Shown here one piece after another: positions 1-10,827 of a stretch of DNA of 64,000 nt. The stretch comes from Enoplolaimus lenunculus (Eukaryota > Nematoda > Enoplea > Enoplida > Thoracostomopsidae), in the NCBI GenBank assembly GCA_030248215.1, contig JASANG010003098.1, forward strand, positions 237,371 to 301,370. The letters are read 5' to 3'. The notes beneath the pieces are model-generated. The model searched no databases. It worked only from the letters and a program-made list of their open reading frames with translations, and was not told the DNA's origin. Position numbers and translations under genes: made by a program. How positions within the stretch are numbered: position 1 is the stretch's first letter; each line of letters begins with the position of its first letter.

Positions 1-392
1 AGATACTTGGACGCATTGATATACCTTGTGAATCTCCACCACTGGTGAACACGGCCAATGACTTTCCTGTATGCGAATGCGGGGCTAGTTCTTCGCCTTC
101 TCGCCCCAGCTGTGCAACAATGGAACCACCAGCAGGCGGCACTAATTTCCGTTCAGCCATTTTGGCAACTAAACACAATTACAGATTCTTGCCGGAAAAT
201 AATATTAGAACGCTGCTGAAATCGAAAGAAATTTCCCTAAATGCAGTAAAATGACATTTTTTTAATTCCCAGGTTACCCTGAGCACCAGCATGTCTAAAT
301 CGTTGCAAAATATTTTCCCTGATTTTATTTCCATGCCGAAGACGAAATTCCTGGATGAGAGAAAATTCTCTTTAACAGTTTTGCGAATTTGA
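1..392 (+). CDS. Possible 3' end of an unidentified gene entering from the left edge
   Basis: A reading frame is open from base 3 to a TGA at 252-254 and has a coding-like composition (Pro/Ser/Cys-rich, then basic). It has no start in the window. A second coding-like stretch runs from an acceptor-like site (T-tract then CAG) at about 272 to a TGA at 390-392, 39 codons. The two could be alternative terminal exons, but direct joining would need an intron of only about 27 nt, which is implausibly short. I recognise no domain. This may be the tail of an upstream gene or a chance open frame; RNA evidence would decide. Confidence 0.25.
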
Positions 393-594
393 CCTATCTC
401 TCTTGCAAAAATTCAGGCGAAAAAACTCCTACCAAAAAGATGTTTAGCTACGCGTTGACAATATGCTCCAGTAATTGGCTATCGTCGTGGCCATATTCAT
501 ATTTACACTTTACCGTATTAAAGCTTGTCAGTGTAGCTAAAAATCTGGACTTCAAACTTTTTTTACTAAGCTGCTGAAAAAGCAGGCCTACAGA

Positions 595-660
595 GCGGTG
601 TTCAAACTTCAAGCCTGCAAACCCTAAGCGAACAGTCTACCACTGCGCTATGTACCGCCC
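595..660 (-). repeat. tRNA-derived SINE head (fragment)
   Basis: Read on the minus strand, this stretch has a pol III box A-like sequence (TAGCGCAGTGGTAGA) followed about 30 nt later by a box B-like sequence (AGTTTGAACACC). The stems do not form a full cloverleaf, so it looks like the head of a tRNA-derived SINE rather than a working tRNA gene. The following 250 bases include a stretch (about 700-830) that resembles 4290-4400, so these may be two copies of one dispersed repeat. Confidence 0.4.
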
Positions 661-1128
661 TTTTCCAACTACGTTTTTCGATGACTATATATCGACCCAC
701 TGCTGTCGGCAAGCATACAATATGTAAAATGCAACGCATTTGAATATACATACAGGCGAGCATGTCTCACATGCTTACATACAATATTTTCACCAAGGTC
801 GCCCCCATGTCTTGGTACATATCAGTGCCTGATCAGAGAAACAGTATCTCTCTTGCGTGCGTGTTTGAAAAAAAATAATTGAAATGAACTGTTCCCATAA
901 AATGATACGTCATCGTTTATGTTGCATAGGGATTAAGTCTTCGCATAACGATGCAATGTAGTAGTATCCTATCTGTTTATTAAACATGGTGTACTGAAGT
1001 TAGATTTATCGGTATCGGCAAAATTTCAAAATAAAATCGGCATAAGTAACGGCGTCCGCACAAATTTTGGTATCGGCACATCATTACAGTTATAACGCAA
1101 TTTTATTATGTTTTTATTGCTTATTAGC

Positions 1129-1799
1129 AAAAGTAGTTGAAGCAGCGCTGTGAAAGCTCAGTTGGTAAGAGCGTTGGTTCGGCTAGGGCATACAGCCGCG
1201 GCGTGAGCCCATAAAAAGGTGTGACGGTCAGGGGACGACCTCCTCGAAAAAAGAGATGTCGAGTATTGCACGATGGAATACCCGAATACATAGCACACAT
1301 ATAAAAAGTCAACACGTAATACACATTGCAGAGTAGCTATGCAGTACACTGCGGAGTACACTAGTAAACAACGCATATAATAACTAGCACGAGTAGTTGA
1401 AGCAGTGCCGCGATAGCTCAATTGTTAAGAACGTTGACACGGTCAGCCAAAAGTAGCTGGTTCGAATTCAGTCGTGGTCCATTGTTTCAAGTACATTGCC
1501 CATAAGATCACACAACCTTACATAGTGACCACGATGAGACTGCAAGGTCATGCAGCCGCGGTGTGAGCCATAACAAGGTGTGACAATCAGGGGACAACCT
1601 CCTTGAAAAAACAAAGATGTCGGGTATTGCACGATGGAATACCCGAATACATAGCATACATATAAAAAACAACACGTAGTACATATTGCATAGTAGCTAC
1701 GCAGTACGCAGCGTGGTATACTAGTAAATAACGCAAATAATAGCTAGCACAAGTAGTTGAAGCAGAGCCGCGACAGCTCAGTTGGTAAGGTTGTAGTTC
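1129..1799 (+). repeat. Tandem array of a tRNA-headed repeat (about 2.2 copies)
   Basis: The phrase AGTAGTTGAAGCAG begins at about 1132, 1392 and 1752 and starts three tandem units. Each is followed by a tRNA-like head with a box A-type GCTCAGTTGGTAAG. The middle unit also has a good box B and T-arm (GGTTCGAATTC, about 1459-1469). Unit periods are about 260 and 360 bp; the first unit lacks about 90 bp present in the second. Both share a downstream body (GGTGTGA..TCAGGGGAC, then GAATACCCGAATACATAGCA). The third is truncated. This suits a SINE or the 3' part of a tRNA-headed retroelement duplicated in tandem. Confidence 0.55.
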
Positions 1800-2310
1800 A
1801 CTCTCCGGCTAAGTTGGAGAACAAACAAGCTATTACAAAGGCGCACGACCTTCAGTGGCGGCTAACAACGCTGAATGGTATACCGTGATGGCAAAGCCAA
1901 TGATAGGTTCGGCGCGGCTACTTAGCATGTCCTGCTTCTCAGACACACATTGTGTAACCGGCGTATGCATACGGTTGTAAACTGTTTCTGTAATGAGTAC
2001 GATTATCCTGCAAGGTGCGCCATGTGTCGGACAACGGCTAAAGTGAAGCCTCCGACGCATGTGGTGCCGGAGGGGTACTCGTAAAGAGGCTGTGAAATAA
2101 AGTTAAAAATGAAGTCAGTTTGGCATAGATAATCCTTCAACAATTTATAAAACGCGAACAAATCGTTTTGCTATATCAAAACTCTAATACTTAGGAATGA
2201 TACATTAAGATGGTCTTAACAAGATACAGCCATGCCAGACTGGCTTTGCCGGGTGGTTGGTGTGAATTCCTTATTATTATTACTATTATTATTATTATTT
2301 TATTAATATC
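1800..2310 (+). repeat. Retroposon-like 3' end with an ATT-repeat tail
   Basis: A moderately GC-rich stretch follows the tRNA-headed array and ends in a run of ATT/TTA triplets at about 2273-2308. A simple triplet tail after a GC-richer body is typical of non-LTR or SINE 3' ends. I see no reading frame with a recognisable reverse transcriptase, so the class is inferred from composition and tail only. Confidence 0.3.
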
Positions 2311-2464
2311 GTACTAGCTCAGTAGTTTCCCACTGTGGTAACAATGTTTTCAACAACTATTAGTCTATGCTTAATGAAACATTACAGAAAGATGTTTTTG
2401 CAAAAAAGTTAACATACCAAAACTAACCGTCAAACGCACCACGTCTATATTATCCTGTTTTGAT

Positions 2465-2795
2465 TATTAAAATTTACACTTAAAGGTTTTGTATGATCAT
2501 ACAAGGGCCACTACAGACGATCAACCATACTTAGGCTTGCGTGTAATAAATCGTCGGAATTATAATTTAAGATTATATTTAATTCGAAAAATCACTAATC
2601 TTACATCAAACAATAGAATATTAAAGTTTTAATAATTAGATCATTCACAATTCCACCGATTTGAAGATTTTTCTTCGCTGAAAAATTACGCAAGTTTAAG
2701 TATGGTCATACAAGGGCCACTTCAGACGATCGACCATACTTAAACTTGCGTACATTTCAGTGAAGGAAAATCTTAATAAATCGTCGGAATTGTTA
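2465..2795 (+). repeat. Foldback element with a 19-bp perfect hairpin
   Basis: CGCAAGTTTAAGTATGGTC at 2689-2707 is exactly inverted at 2732-2750, with a 24-nt loop. Outside it, 2649-2688 and 2751-2792 are also inverted but imperfect (ATTCCACCGATTT against AATCGTCGGAATT), giving a hairpin of about 140 nt. A related half-copy with the same loop text (CATACAAGGGCCACT) lies at about 2488-2560. This looks like a foldback MITE, possibly with a nested or partial second copy. Confidence 0.6.
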
Positions 2796-2884
2796 ATTTT
2801 AATGGTCTAATTTATATTAAAACTTTAAATATTCTATCTATTGATTTATAAATTTCCACCGATAAATTAAATTTTTCAGCAGTC

Positions 2885-3060
2885 ACCAGAGTAGGTACAA
2901 CCGGAGGTCTGCCTTCGGCTCCGGCAGAAAATCGGCCTCCGGCTCCGACTCCGGTAGAATATGTGCCGAAGGATCCTGCAATTTCTGTAGTTAAATTTTG
3001 CATAATTTTGCAGAATTTATCAGTTTTAGCGCAAAATTTCTGAAATTTCGCAGAAAATTA
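2885..3060 (+). mobile_element. CCGGA-rich MITE family, partial copy
   Basis: The stretch carries the signature TACAACCGGAGGTCTGCC and alternating CGGCTCCGG / CCTCCGG segments shared with 16595-16910 and 24415-24885. It is one arm only; the far end with the CACCCTG terminus is not evident. Family features are described at the intact copy at 45290-45680. Confidence 0.5.
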
Positions 3061-5543
3061 GCGTTAAAAACAAACAACTTATAAACATGTGTTTGCTTAA
3101 AATTAAGTAAAACTTTGCCAAGCACCATAGTAAAAGTAAAACCGACAATTAATTCGGCAACAGTTTTACTTAAGGATATTTGTAGTGAGTACAGGGTGCA
3201 GGGAACTCAAGCGAGTAATCAAAACACATATAAAATTAGTTGTACTGAGTATCGGGACGAAACCCCGAAATAACTGTGAAATTTTTACGTATTGGACCAA
3301 AATTTGCATTGTAAGTATGATTTTAACACTGAAAAAACTTATACTCGGCAGCAGCCTGAGGGAGGTGATGCATCACACATCTCCCCTGGATCCGCCCTTG
3401 TTATTTTAAACCTGAGTATAGCATCTGTATACCCTGCATAGTCCTTTACTGACGTATAAATTTAGAAAAAATGAATGTTTGGACTTTATCATTTTAAAAC
3501 TTGCAGCGAGAGTCCGAACTTGATGGGCGATAAATACATTGCATTTGCTGTCAATAGAGCTACGTTCTTTACCCAACCAAATTACTTGTCAATTGGTACC
3601 TTGGACTGGCAGATTCAAATTGGTGGCACGCACCAGGCTCATCCCCCGTATAGATCGAAGCAAAAAATGGCGTTTGGCTTCTCGCTCGTATAGTGGGTTA
3701 AGATGTATGTGAATGTAACTGTACGTACTTTAGTCAAGGAGTGTCGCCAGAGCCGAAAGACTCAGGGAGTTACGCCAGAGTGTCGTCCAAACCCCCGCCA
3801 GAGGGTAGTACGTTTGCCAGGAAACAGTATAGCTAACTGCTAACGAGTTCCGTATGAGTTCAAGCTAGCGGAGGACAAACGAGAATCCGTCGGTTTGGCC
3901 AAACGAGAATAAAAACACCGGAAAACGCTTACTACTCAGTACACATAGCTTAGCAGCTGGCAGCTAAGCCAGCGCAGGGTAAAACACACTACATTACACT
4001 AGGTTATCTCGCTAATTTTTTCCACTATGATACCTTGCATGTGAACGCATTTTAATAAATTTTCTGTTCCAATAATGATTGCACATGAAGGAATGTAGAA
4101 AACAAATTTCGTATACAATTATTTATATGTATGTAAACCCTTAGCTAGACGTAAAACGGAATCGATTCCGTTTAAGTTCTGAAGTGATGAAGCTTGCTCG
4201 GATTTTTCTAGTATGTTGTTTCATTTCGATTTTGTCAGTCTGGTTACGAACCCGAACATCTTCACATTTTTGTACTAAGCATCTGGAAATGCACGCATGG
4301 GTCAGCGGCATACTGTGCATTGCTTATACAGCACTGCATTAGGACAAACATGCATCACATGCTAACATGCCCAAGTTTCACCAAAGTCGCCTTTTGCCTG
4401 CCCATCCCATTTAACTGGAAACCGCGTGCAAAGCGCAACAATTTTACGATTGTGCTCACGGGGCAGCCCTATACAGGACCGGAGCAACCATCCCTATACC
4501 CCACATTTGGGGGCCCACGCCTAAGACCGCACTCAAACCAGTTGAAATAAAAACTGCTGTGGTTTTGAAATGCGCCTGGCCTCTTGTTCGCTTTGTTCGC
4601 GAGCGCTTGTCACTGTTGTGCGTTTTCATGATTGTTTTAATCTTTTAAGGCTTCACACATTTCACAGACCTTTAAATGACCGCCACTGGCTAAGTTTCAG
4701 CAAATTTTCTCGCTAACTACGCTAGCTGGCCAACAATTTTACTTATGGTAAAACAACTCCCGAAATAAAATGTTCAAGAAGGTAGTAAAAAAGGTTTAAG
4801 GTGAGGTGTGCTGCGTGCTTTCTCTCCTGGTTGGAATATATGAAGATTGTATCAGCAAGTACCTAAATATGAGCTGTTTAATGCTTAGTTAATGGTACAA
4901 AATTCATTTTGAAGATAGCTTCACTTCCTAGAACCATCGTTTTGCCACTTTTGCTGAAATGATTATTTTTTAGAGGGTGTCCTCGCAGCTAAACACCAGC
5001 GTGAACTCGGACAATTTCATACCAAACGCATAGGAATCCTACTTCCGCCTCAGCGTTTGGGGCTCCTGCCGTTTTGGAGGGAGCCCATTCTCCTGTCTAC
5101 TTAGAGCACTGTCCAATCACCATGCTAATCATGGCAGAAGGCGGGATTTCGACGTTTATGCCACGCAAATAGAAAAAGTGGCGCGGGTCAGGGCAAGTTT
5201 GAACTACTAGGCACGCAGCCAACCTCTAACTACTTTTATCGTGCACTATTTGTAGACACGTACGTATGCTGCCGGTTTATATATAACATACTGTGTGCTG
5301 CATGTATTTCGTATGAAGTTGAACACGCATGTTACTGCTTATCTAGTACCACAGTACAAGTAATTTTTTACGAATTTGTGTTTCTTTAGCGATTGAGGAA
5401 TGTTGAAAGGGTAATATAATTTAGTATCAAATAAGAACCATGCAAATCGTGGATAATGTTAGCCACACAGTCATTGTTTGATCACAATTTAATGCACTTA
5501 GTATAATTTTGTTTTTTTTCTAAATCTGGGTTACGTATAGAAT
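3061..5543. other. Intergenic stretch with no convincing gene
   Basis: No exon chain, tRNA or recognisable domain is visible on either strand. Short open frames occur at 3185-3409, 3475-3693 and 4320-4550 but show no family features or splice context. The part at 4290-4400 resembles 700-830 and is probably repetitive. The last kilobase presumably holds the promoter of the carrier gene; I see no diagnostic core element. Confidence 0.4.
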
Positions 5544-6593
5544 ATGAGTGCACTAAACGATAATGGGTTATATCCGTCGCAACAGATAATGGCATCATGT
5601 AGCGGTGCTGTTGTTACCTCATTACTGATGACTCCGTTCGACGTCGTTAAAGTACGAATGCAAAATATGACCCGAGCATACGCAAGAGGTAGTTGCTTTT
5701 TATACAGCAATGGATTAATGGATCACTTATGTCCTTGCACCAATGGTAAAACTGTAACGTTTTGCCCGTGGTACGCGCGACCATTTCCTACAGCTACCAA
5801 TGGTCGACAAATGTTTCGTGGCACTTTCGATGCAATGCTCAAAATTGTACGTGCAGAGGGTCTATCGTCTCTGTGGAGTGGCCTTCCACCAACACTAGTC
5901 ATGGCAGTTCCTGCGACTGTGATGTATTTTACAACGTATGACAATTTAAAATACACCTTACGTCGTCGTTTTAATCGCCAAGGATGGGAGCCAGCGGTTG
6001 CCGGGTCATCAGCTCGGTTTTTTGTCACAACCGTAGTGAGTCCAATTGAAATGATTAGAACTAAAATGCAGTCGGAAAAGTTAGGGTATAGCGAAGTGTT
6101 TAGAGCTGTGAAATTGTCAACGCGGGTCGGTGGTATACGGGTGCTATGGCAAGGCTGGCTGCCGACTATATGGCGTGATGTACCGTTCTCGGCGATTTAC
6201 TGGGCGGGTTATGAAGCACTCAAGCGGTATCTCATGATTGATCTACGACTTAATGAACCGACATTTCTGGTTTGTTTCACTTCCGGTGCAGGTGCAGGCT
6301 CGCTGGCAGCGATAGTTACTTTACCGTTTGATGTGGTCAAAACGCAACGGCAAGTTGAAATCGGAGAACGGTTTGTAGCGAATCAGTCCGTAGCACCGAA
6401 GTCTACACTCTCGATTATGTCACAGTTGTATTCTCAAAACGGAGTTCGTGCACTGTTTACCGGTATTGGGCCTCGACTGTTAAAAGTTGCGCCTGCATGT
6501 GCCATAATGATCGGATCGTACGAATGGGGAAAGTCAATGTTTAGGGCGAAAAATGTGAATTCTCAACGAAGTGCGATTAATATAGGTCAGTGA
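5544..6593 (+). CDS. SLC25A39/40: Mitochondrial carrier, SLC25A39/SLC25A40 type
   Basis: A 349-residue, single-exon carrier of the mitochondrial inner membrane. Three Solcar repeats are marked by PFDVVKVR (31-38), SPIEMIRTK (166-174) and LPFDVVKTQ (260-268). Identity with SLC25A39/40 rests on WSGLPPTLVMAVPATVMYF (111-129), RDVPFSAIYW (211-220), LPFDVVKTQRQV and PRLLKVAPACAIM. SLC25A39 is the mitochondrial glutathione importer in vertebrates; the same role here is inferred. The long matrix loop after repeat 1 keeps cysteines at 51, 63, 65 and 74, but the second vertebrate loop cysteine aligns with Ser55. The start is the first ATG, three bases after a T-rich, TAG-ended acceptor-like tract. An intronless frame is unusual in a window of intron-rich genes, though it is intact and not an obvious processed copy. 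Confidence 0.93.
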   Translation: MSALNDNGLYPSQQIMASCSGAVVTSLLMTPFDVVKVRMQNMTRAYARGSCFLYSNGLMDHLCPCTNGKTVTFCPWYARPFPTATNGRQMFRGTFDAMLKIVRAEGLSSLWSGLPPTLVMAVPATVMYFTTYDNLKYTLRRRFNRQGWEPAVAGSSARFFVTTVVSPIEMIRTKMQSEKLGYSEVFRAVKLSTRVGGIRVLWQGWLPTIWRDVPFSAIYWAGYEALKRYLMIDLRLNEPTFLVCFTSGAGAGSLAAIVTLPFDVVKTQRQVEIGERFVANQSVAPKSTLSIMSQLYSQNGVRALFTGIGPRLLKVAPACAIMIGSYEWGKSMFRAKNVNSQRSAINIGQ

Positions 6594-7045
6594 TCTTTAG
6601 TTATTAGAATCGTATATCTTTATTATTCATATTGTGCTATCTGCTTACAGAGTACTGCACTGAAACAGGACAATAATTTATCGGTTACCGACATCACAGC
6701 GGGGTAGTAATGTTTTTACTCGAAACTCGAAACATATGTTAATCGGATATTACGAACTGATCGAAGTGTTTCGAATCGCTCGAAAGTGTGCGTTAATTGA
6801 ATTAGAACCTTTAGCCTAAATTTATATGGTATTTATTTAATTCAGGTTGAGTGAAACACTTAACCTTCTTGACTTGCCAGGAAATACAATTGGTACAAAA
6901 TGTTATGTTCGAATGTTCACTTTTAAAACTTGTGCTATCTTTTTAGGGGCCCGATCGTGTTAAATTTATGGTGGATACAGATATATTTAGGTTTTTGGTT
7001 TGTGGATTCCTGCTTAGAAATTAGAAAGTTTTTGTTAAACCCTCG

Positions 7046-7232
7046 CAGGGTGCAATCGGAATTCTGGCTCTGGTTCCGGCATTTTTTCACCTTCCGTTTC
7101 CATTTACGGTATTTTTCACTTTCCGGTTCCGTTTGCTAACCTACAGCAAAAACAGAAAATAACAATGAATTTTCGGCGGCATGTATTTATCACTTTCCGG
7201 TTCCGGTAAATTATAATCACTGTTGCGCCTTG
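7046..7232 (+). mobile_element. CCGGA-rich hAT-like MITE, short copy
   Basis: It starts CAGGGTGCAATCGGAATTC and ends with a decayed GTTGCGCCTTG, matching the termini of the 45290-45680 element in inverted form. Internal text consists of TTCCGGTTCCG-type blocks. I see no clear target duplication. Confidence 0.5.
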
Positions 7233-8862
7233 AATCCTGGAGTACCTATTCAAATTATTTTTAGCTATTTAATATCTCAGGTTTTGCGAGGGTGGGAGTG
7301 TCAGTCTCGGTATTTGGTAGGTCTCGATCTCGATTTTTATGCCTCGGTGATTTGGAACCGAGGGTAGAAGTCGAGGATTCAGCAAGTGTATGGCTGTATT
7401 GTTTGAGTAAATATTGCCTGATAAGTAATATTTCGCTGTGAAACTATGAAATTTCGTAGTTGCGCAATAAGTATGAGTATATAGCTATTATGAAAAACAC
7501 AAATATATACTACAAAAAAGCATTAAAAATAATTAATTTTGAAAATTTCAGTATTTTTCAGCGATGACCGAAAACTGACCGAGACCTAGACATTTCACGG
7601 CCGGTCATGGTCTCGGATTTTAACCGAGACAGCGCATCCGTGGTTGTGGCATCGATCTTATGATTTCAGTATTATAGATTTAGAATATGAAGCTGATGTA
7701 GCTTCGTTGCCAGACCCGACACGAAAAGTTGTTCTTCGGCTGAAGTCAAACAGTCAAAAGAATAGCAAAACTAAAAGGTTCGCTGGTTTTTTTACAATGA
7801 TTTAGGTTAAAAATTGTCGGATTGTAGATGGAATTTTTGTGTTTGTAATGGAAGATTTTACATCTTTCGACTTTCGCAATTTGACCGTGTTTGTTAGTAC
7901 TTTGTTTTTGAAGAATATATTCTAAGCAAAGCACTAGTTAAATCCTAGACGAGTTTTTAATGTTTTTTCTCCTCATACACTAATGAGCGTCTAACGGGAA
8001 TTCAGCTACAATAAGGAATATGTTTTTACTTTATTGCAATCTTGGACTGGACACAAATTGTTAAGCGTGCATAGTATTAGATTTAGTGTTATTTATGTGC
8101 TTTTTTGGATGCCTTCGAGGCTTAATAATTGTGTGTTTTTACAAAATAATATTGCGGATTTACATAGTTTGCGTACTTATACGGAGAACTCATTAAAACC
8201 TTAATTAACCTAAGGTGTATTTTTAACACTTGACTTAAATTTTTTGCAGTGTTAATTGAACAAAATCGTTGTTGTTAACAAAATGATGAGATCTGGTTTG
8301 CTGATATTAGGCTTAAACATGTTGGTTATTTTGGCCCATGGTATTGTAAGGCCTGCTCGTTAAAACTTAAGTCCATAGGTCTGAAATTTAAGCGTGTTTT
8401 AAGTTTGAACCTCCCAGTCTTTAAGTCTTCTAGTCTCCAAGTGAGCAAGCTCCTTGTAATTAACACGGAACGGTATATTGTCGAATATTAGCTCACCGTA
8501 ATAAAGTTTGAAGGTTTTATGATATTATGTTTTGTTGCGGTTTGGAAACATGGTAGAAATACATATTTAATTAGTATATATTTTGGTTAATATGCCCATT
8601 GAATTTGTGCGCCATGCGCATTGTCATATTTGTCCATTGCAACTATCACTTTTGTTACGTTTGACGATTTTTAGTAAAAGCTTTACGTTTCATTTGTAAA
8701 TTATCGACTTGAGCAAAAACTGTCTTATTCACAGCATTTGAAAACGGCGTCGATTGTTTTTGCGTAGTAACAGAAGAAATGGGACCTTTTTTAATTATGG
8801 CCCAACCATTTTAGATTTGTGTTCTGGTTATAAAGTTGCACTATATTTCGTATCATGTTTTT

Positions 8863-9000
8863 GGGCCCATGTTACTTTTAGAGCCGTTCCGGTTTCTGGC
8901 GGGTCTGTAAAAGTAAGCTTTACATTCTAGACTACATTTTTTGCTTAGGCTTAGAACTTACGCGTAATCTGCTGTTACGTCCCTAAAAGTAACATTGACC
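8863..9000 (+). mobile_element. MITE with GGCCCATGTTACTTT termini and a TTAGGC tract
   Basis: The 138-bp element begins GGGCCCATGTTACTTTTAG and ends CTAAAAGTAACATTGACC, an inverted pair. It is flanked by near-identical 8-mers ATGTTTTT (8855-8862) and ATGTTTTG (9001-9008). A TTGCTTAGGCTTAG tract lies inside. Other copies are at 39094-39270, 60162-60342 and 60952-61154. The 8-bp duplication points to a hAT-like source. Confidence 0.75.
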
Positions 9001-9529
9001 ATGTTTTGCATAAAAACTGAAATATGTGCTTACACAAAACATGCAGTAAGAAATACATGGAATGGAAATATAGTAATTGAAGCAGATTTTTTTGTTTGTC
9101 AATATGCAATGAATTTTAGTTGCAGTAGTATCCTTTCATTATCAAAACCTAGGTAGGTTTACATTTTGTCACAAACTAGCGAGGTTTCTAAGGTAGGACG
9201 GCTGGAAGTAATGGGTCGTTTACTGTCTACGCTACTGTACAAAATTGTACCCATATGCCAATTCCTAAGTTCGTAATTGTAGTGATATTCCAAAGTCACG
9301 TACTTTCAGTGTTCACGTACCGGACGAACGGTAGACCCTCCGAACGGGGTATGCTTCGGCGCATTATTGCACATACATATGCCACTTTGTCCATACGTTA
9401 TAGAAGACTGCAGTTTTGTCATGAGTCTGTAAGAAGTGACTTTGATTACAGATTGTACAGAGTGCCCGAAGGAATTGTCAGTCACTGTCCAAACAGTGTC
9501 CACATTGTCCCTTCTCCCTCCGTAAGCAC

Positions 9530-9690
9530 TACCGCAAAACACTAATTGAGTGTACTGTAGTGACCCAAATAAGGCGGATCCCTGTTTTAGCCTCAATCAA
9601 TACGATTCCATATTCCTAATAAGAGTCCGTAAGCGGATAGAGTCCTAAACCTAATCAGAGTCCATACTCTTTTCTAGTCCCACAGGAAAA
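9530..9690 (+). mobile_element. Fragment of the AGTCCGTAAGCGGATAG foldback family
   Basis: The stretch shares CTGTAGTGACCC, AATAAGAGTCCGTAAGCGG and ATAGAGTCC with the larger inverted element at 59190-59985. Only one arm and part of the centre are seen here. Confidence 0.55.
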
Positions 9691-10827
9691 CGTTTCGCAC
9701 CCGTTTAACGAATTTGTACGCTAAGCTTATGTCTTCCAAGTAATAAAACAGCTTGGATTGACCGACTATACCTGGTGATGACTTTTGTGGGCAAGAACGT
9801 AGTCAAGCAAAGATGGTTGTAGCGGACAAATCTGTCACATTTTTAGTCGTGACGTAAGAAAAGTAACCCTTTGTGAAAGTTTTATAAAACCTAACTCCCT
9901 TTCGAACATTGGACTTAAGCCGTTGTTAACTGCGGCTGAAGCTTGAATGTTTAGGCATTCTGGTTTGATGCCGGGCCATAACTGCTATAAATACTCAAAA
10001 CCATACACATCAGTGTACAAGTAGAGTTAAAAATGCCGAAAACGGAACCGGGAGCGGAAAGTAAAGAAATATCTGATTTTCTACGTGGAACCGGATGGTA
10101 AAATTAACATTTACCGAATACTTAACTTTTAGTACAGTTTCACTAATTGAGTATCAGCAGTTTTGCGACAATTTGTTATCAAGCTACATTACAAGCAACG
10201 CTTAACACTGTTAAAATTGAAGCGTTAAACCTTGATTTCTATGTCAAGTACGACTAATTTTGCTGAATTTCCAACCTCACCATTTACTGGCTTTAAAGTT
10301 ACAAGCAGAGTACAAAACGGAACTGGATTATACCAGAATCGGAACAGCAAATTTATACCGGAATCGGAACTACAAATTTGTGACTATACGGATAATTTGT
10401 ATTAAGTCTAATATTGATTTAGGGCGTCTGTTGACCGGCAACAATTCTCAAAAACGTCGCATGAACAAATTGGCAATCATTTTTTGGCTCTGTAAAATTT
10501 AACTACAGTCCATTATTGATAATTAGTTAACTGGCCGAAAACAATTTAGTAGATAAATGAAGCAGAATTTTGATACAACATATCACAACATGTAGGGCTT
10601 AAATTAAATTGTGGAAATTCCGATTCCGATTGATTGTGCAATCAGAATCGGAACTCGTTTTGAATCGGCATTCTAATCGGAATCGGAATTCCGATTGCAT
10701 CCTGGCTACAAGAGTTATCGCCAACACTGGTGACAGGTGCTACATACATTGAAGAATACCGACCATGATACATACGTGTTTTTCAACTCTGTAGCTCTAA
10801 TTATTGTATATTTCACCTGTGATAATA

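Larger units (their letters stand above)
6594..10827. other. Intergenic region between carrier and ORC2, repeat-bearing
   Basis: No gene is visible. A possible polyadenylation signal AATAAA occurs near 8503. The region contains a CCGGA-family fragment (7046-7232), a TTAGGC-containing MITE (8863-9000), half of a foldback element (about 9530-9690) and CCGGAAC/CGGAATCGGAA-rich tracts at about 10035-10110, 10310-10380 and 10620-10710. Overlapping open frames on both strands at 9255-9596 lie next to the foldback sequence and look like transposon sequence rather than a gene. Confidence 0.45.

Noticed and set aside
1408-1478. tRNA gene candidate with a good T-arm and partly pairing acceptor stem
   Set aside because: The anticodon arm does not form a normal seven-base loop, the D stem has mismatches, and the sequence recurs as the head of a tandem repeat. 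It is tRNA-derived, not a functional tRNA.
9255-9596. Opposing 96-codon frames on both strands
   Set aside because: No recognisable domain, no splice context, and adjacency to a foldback transposon fragment.
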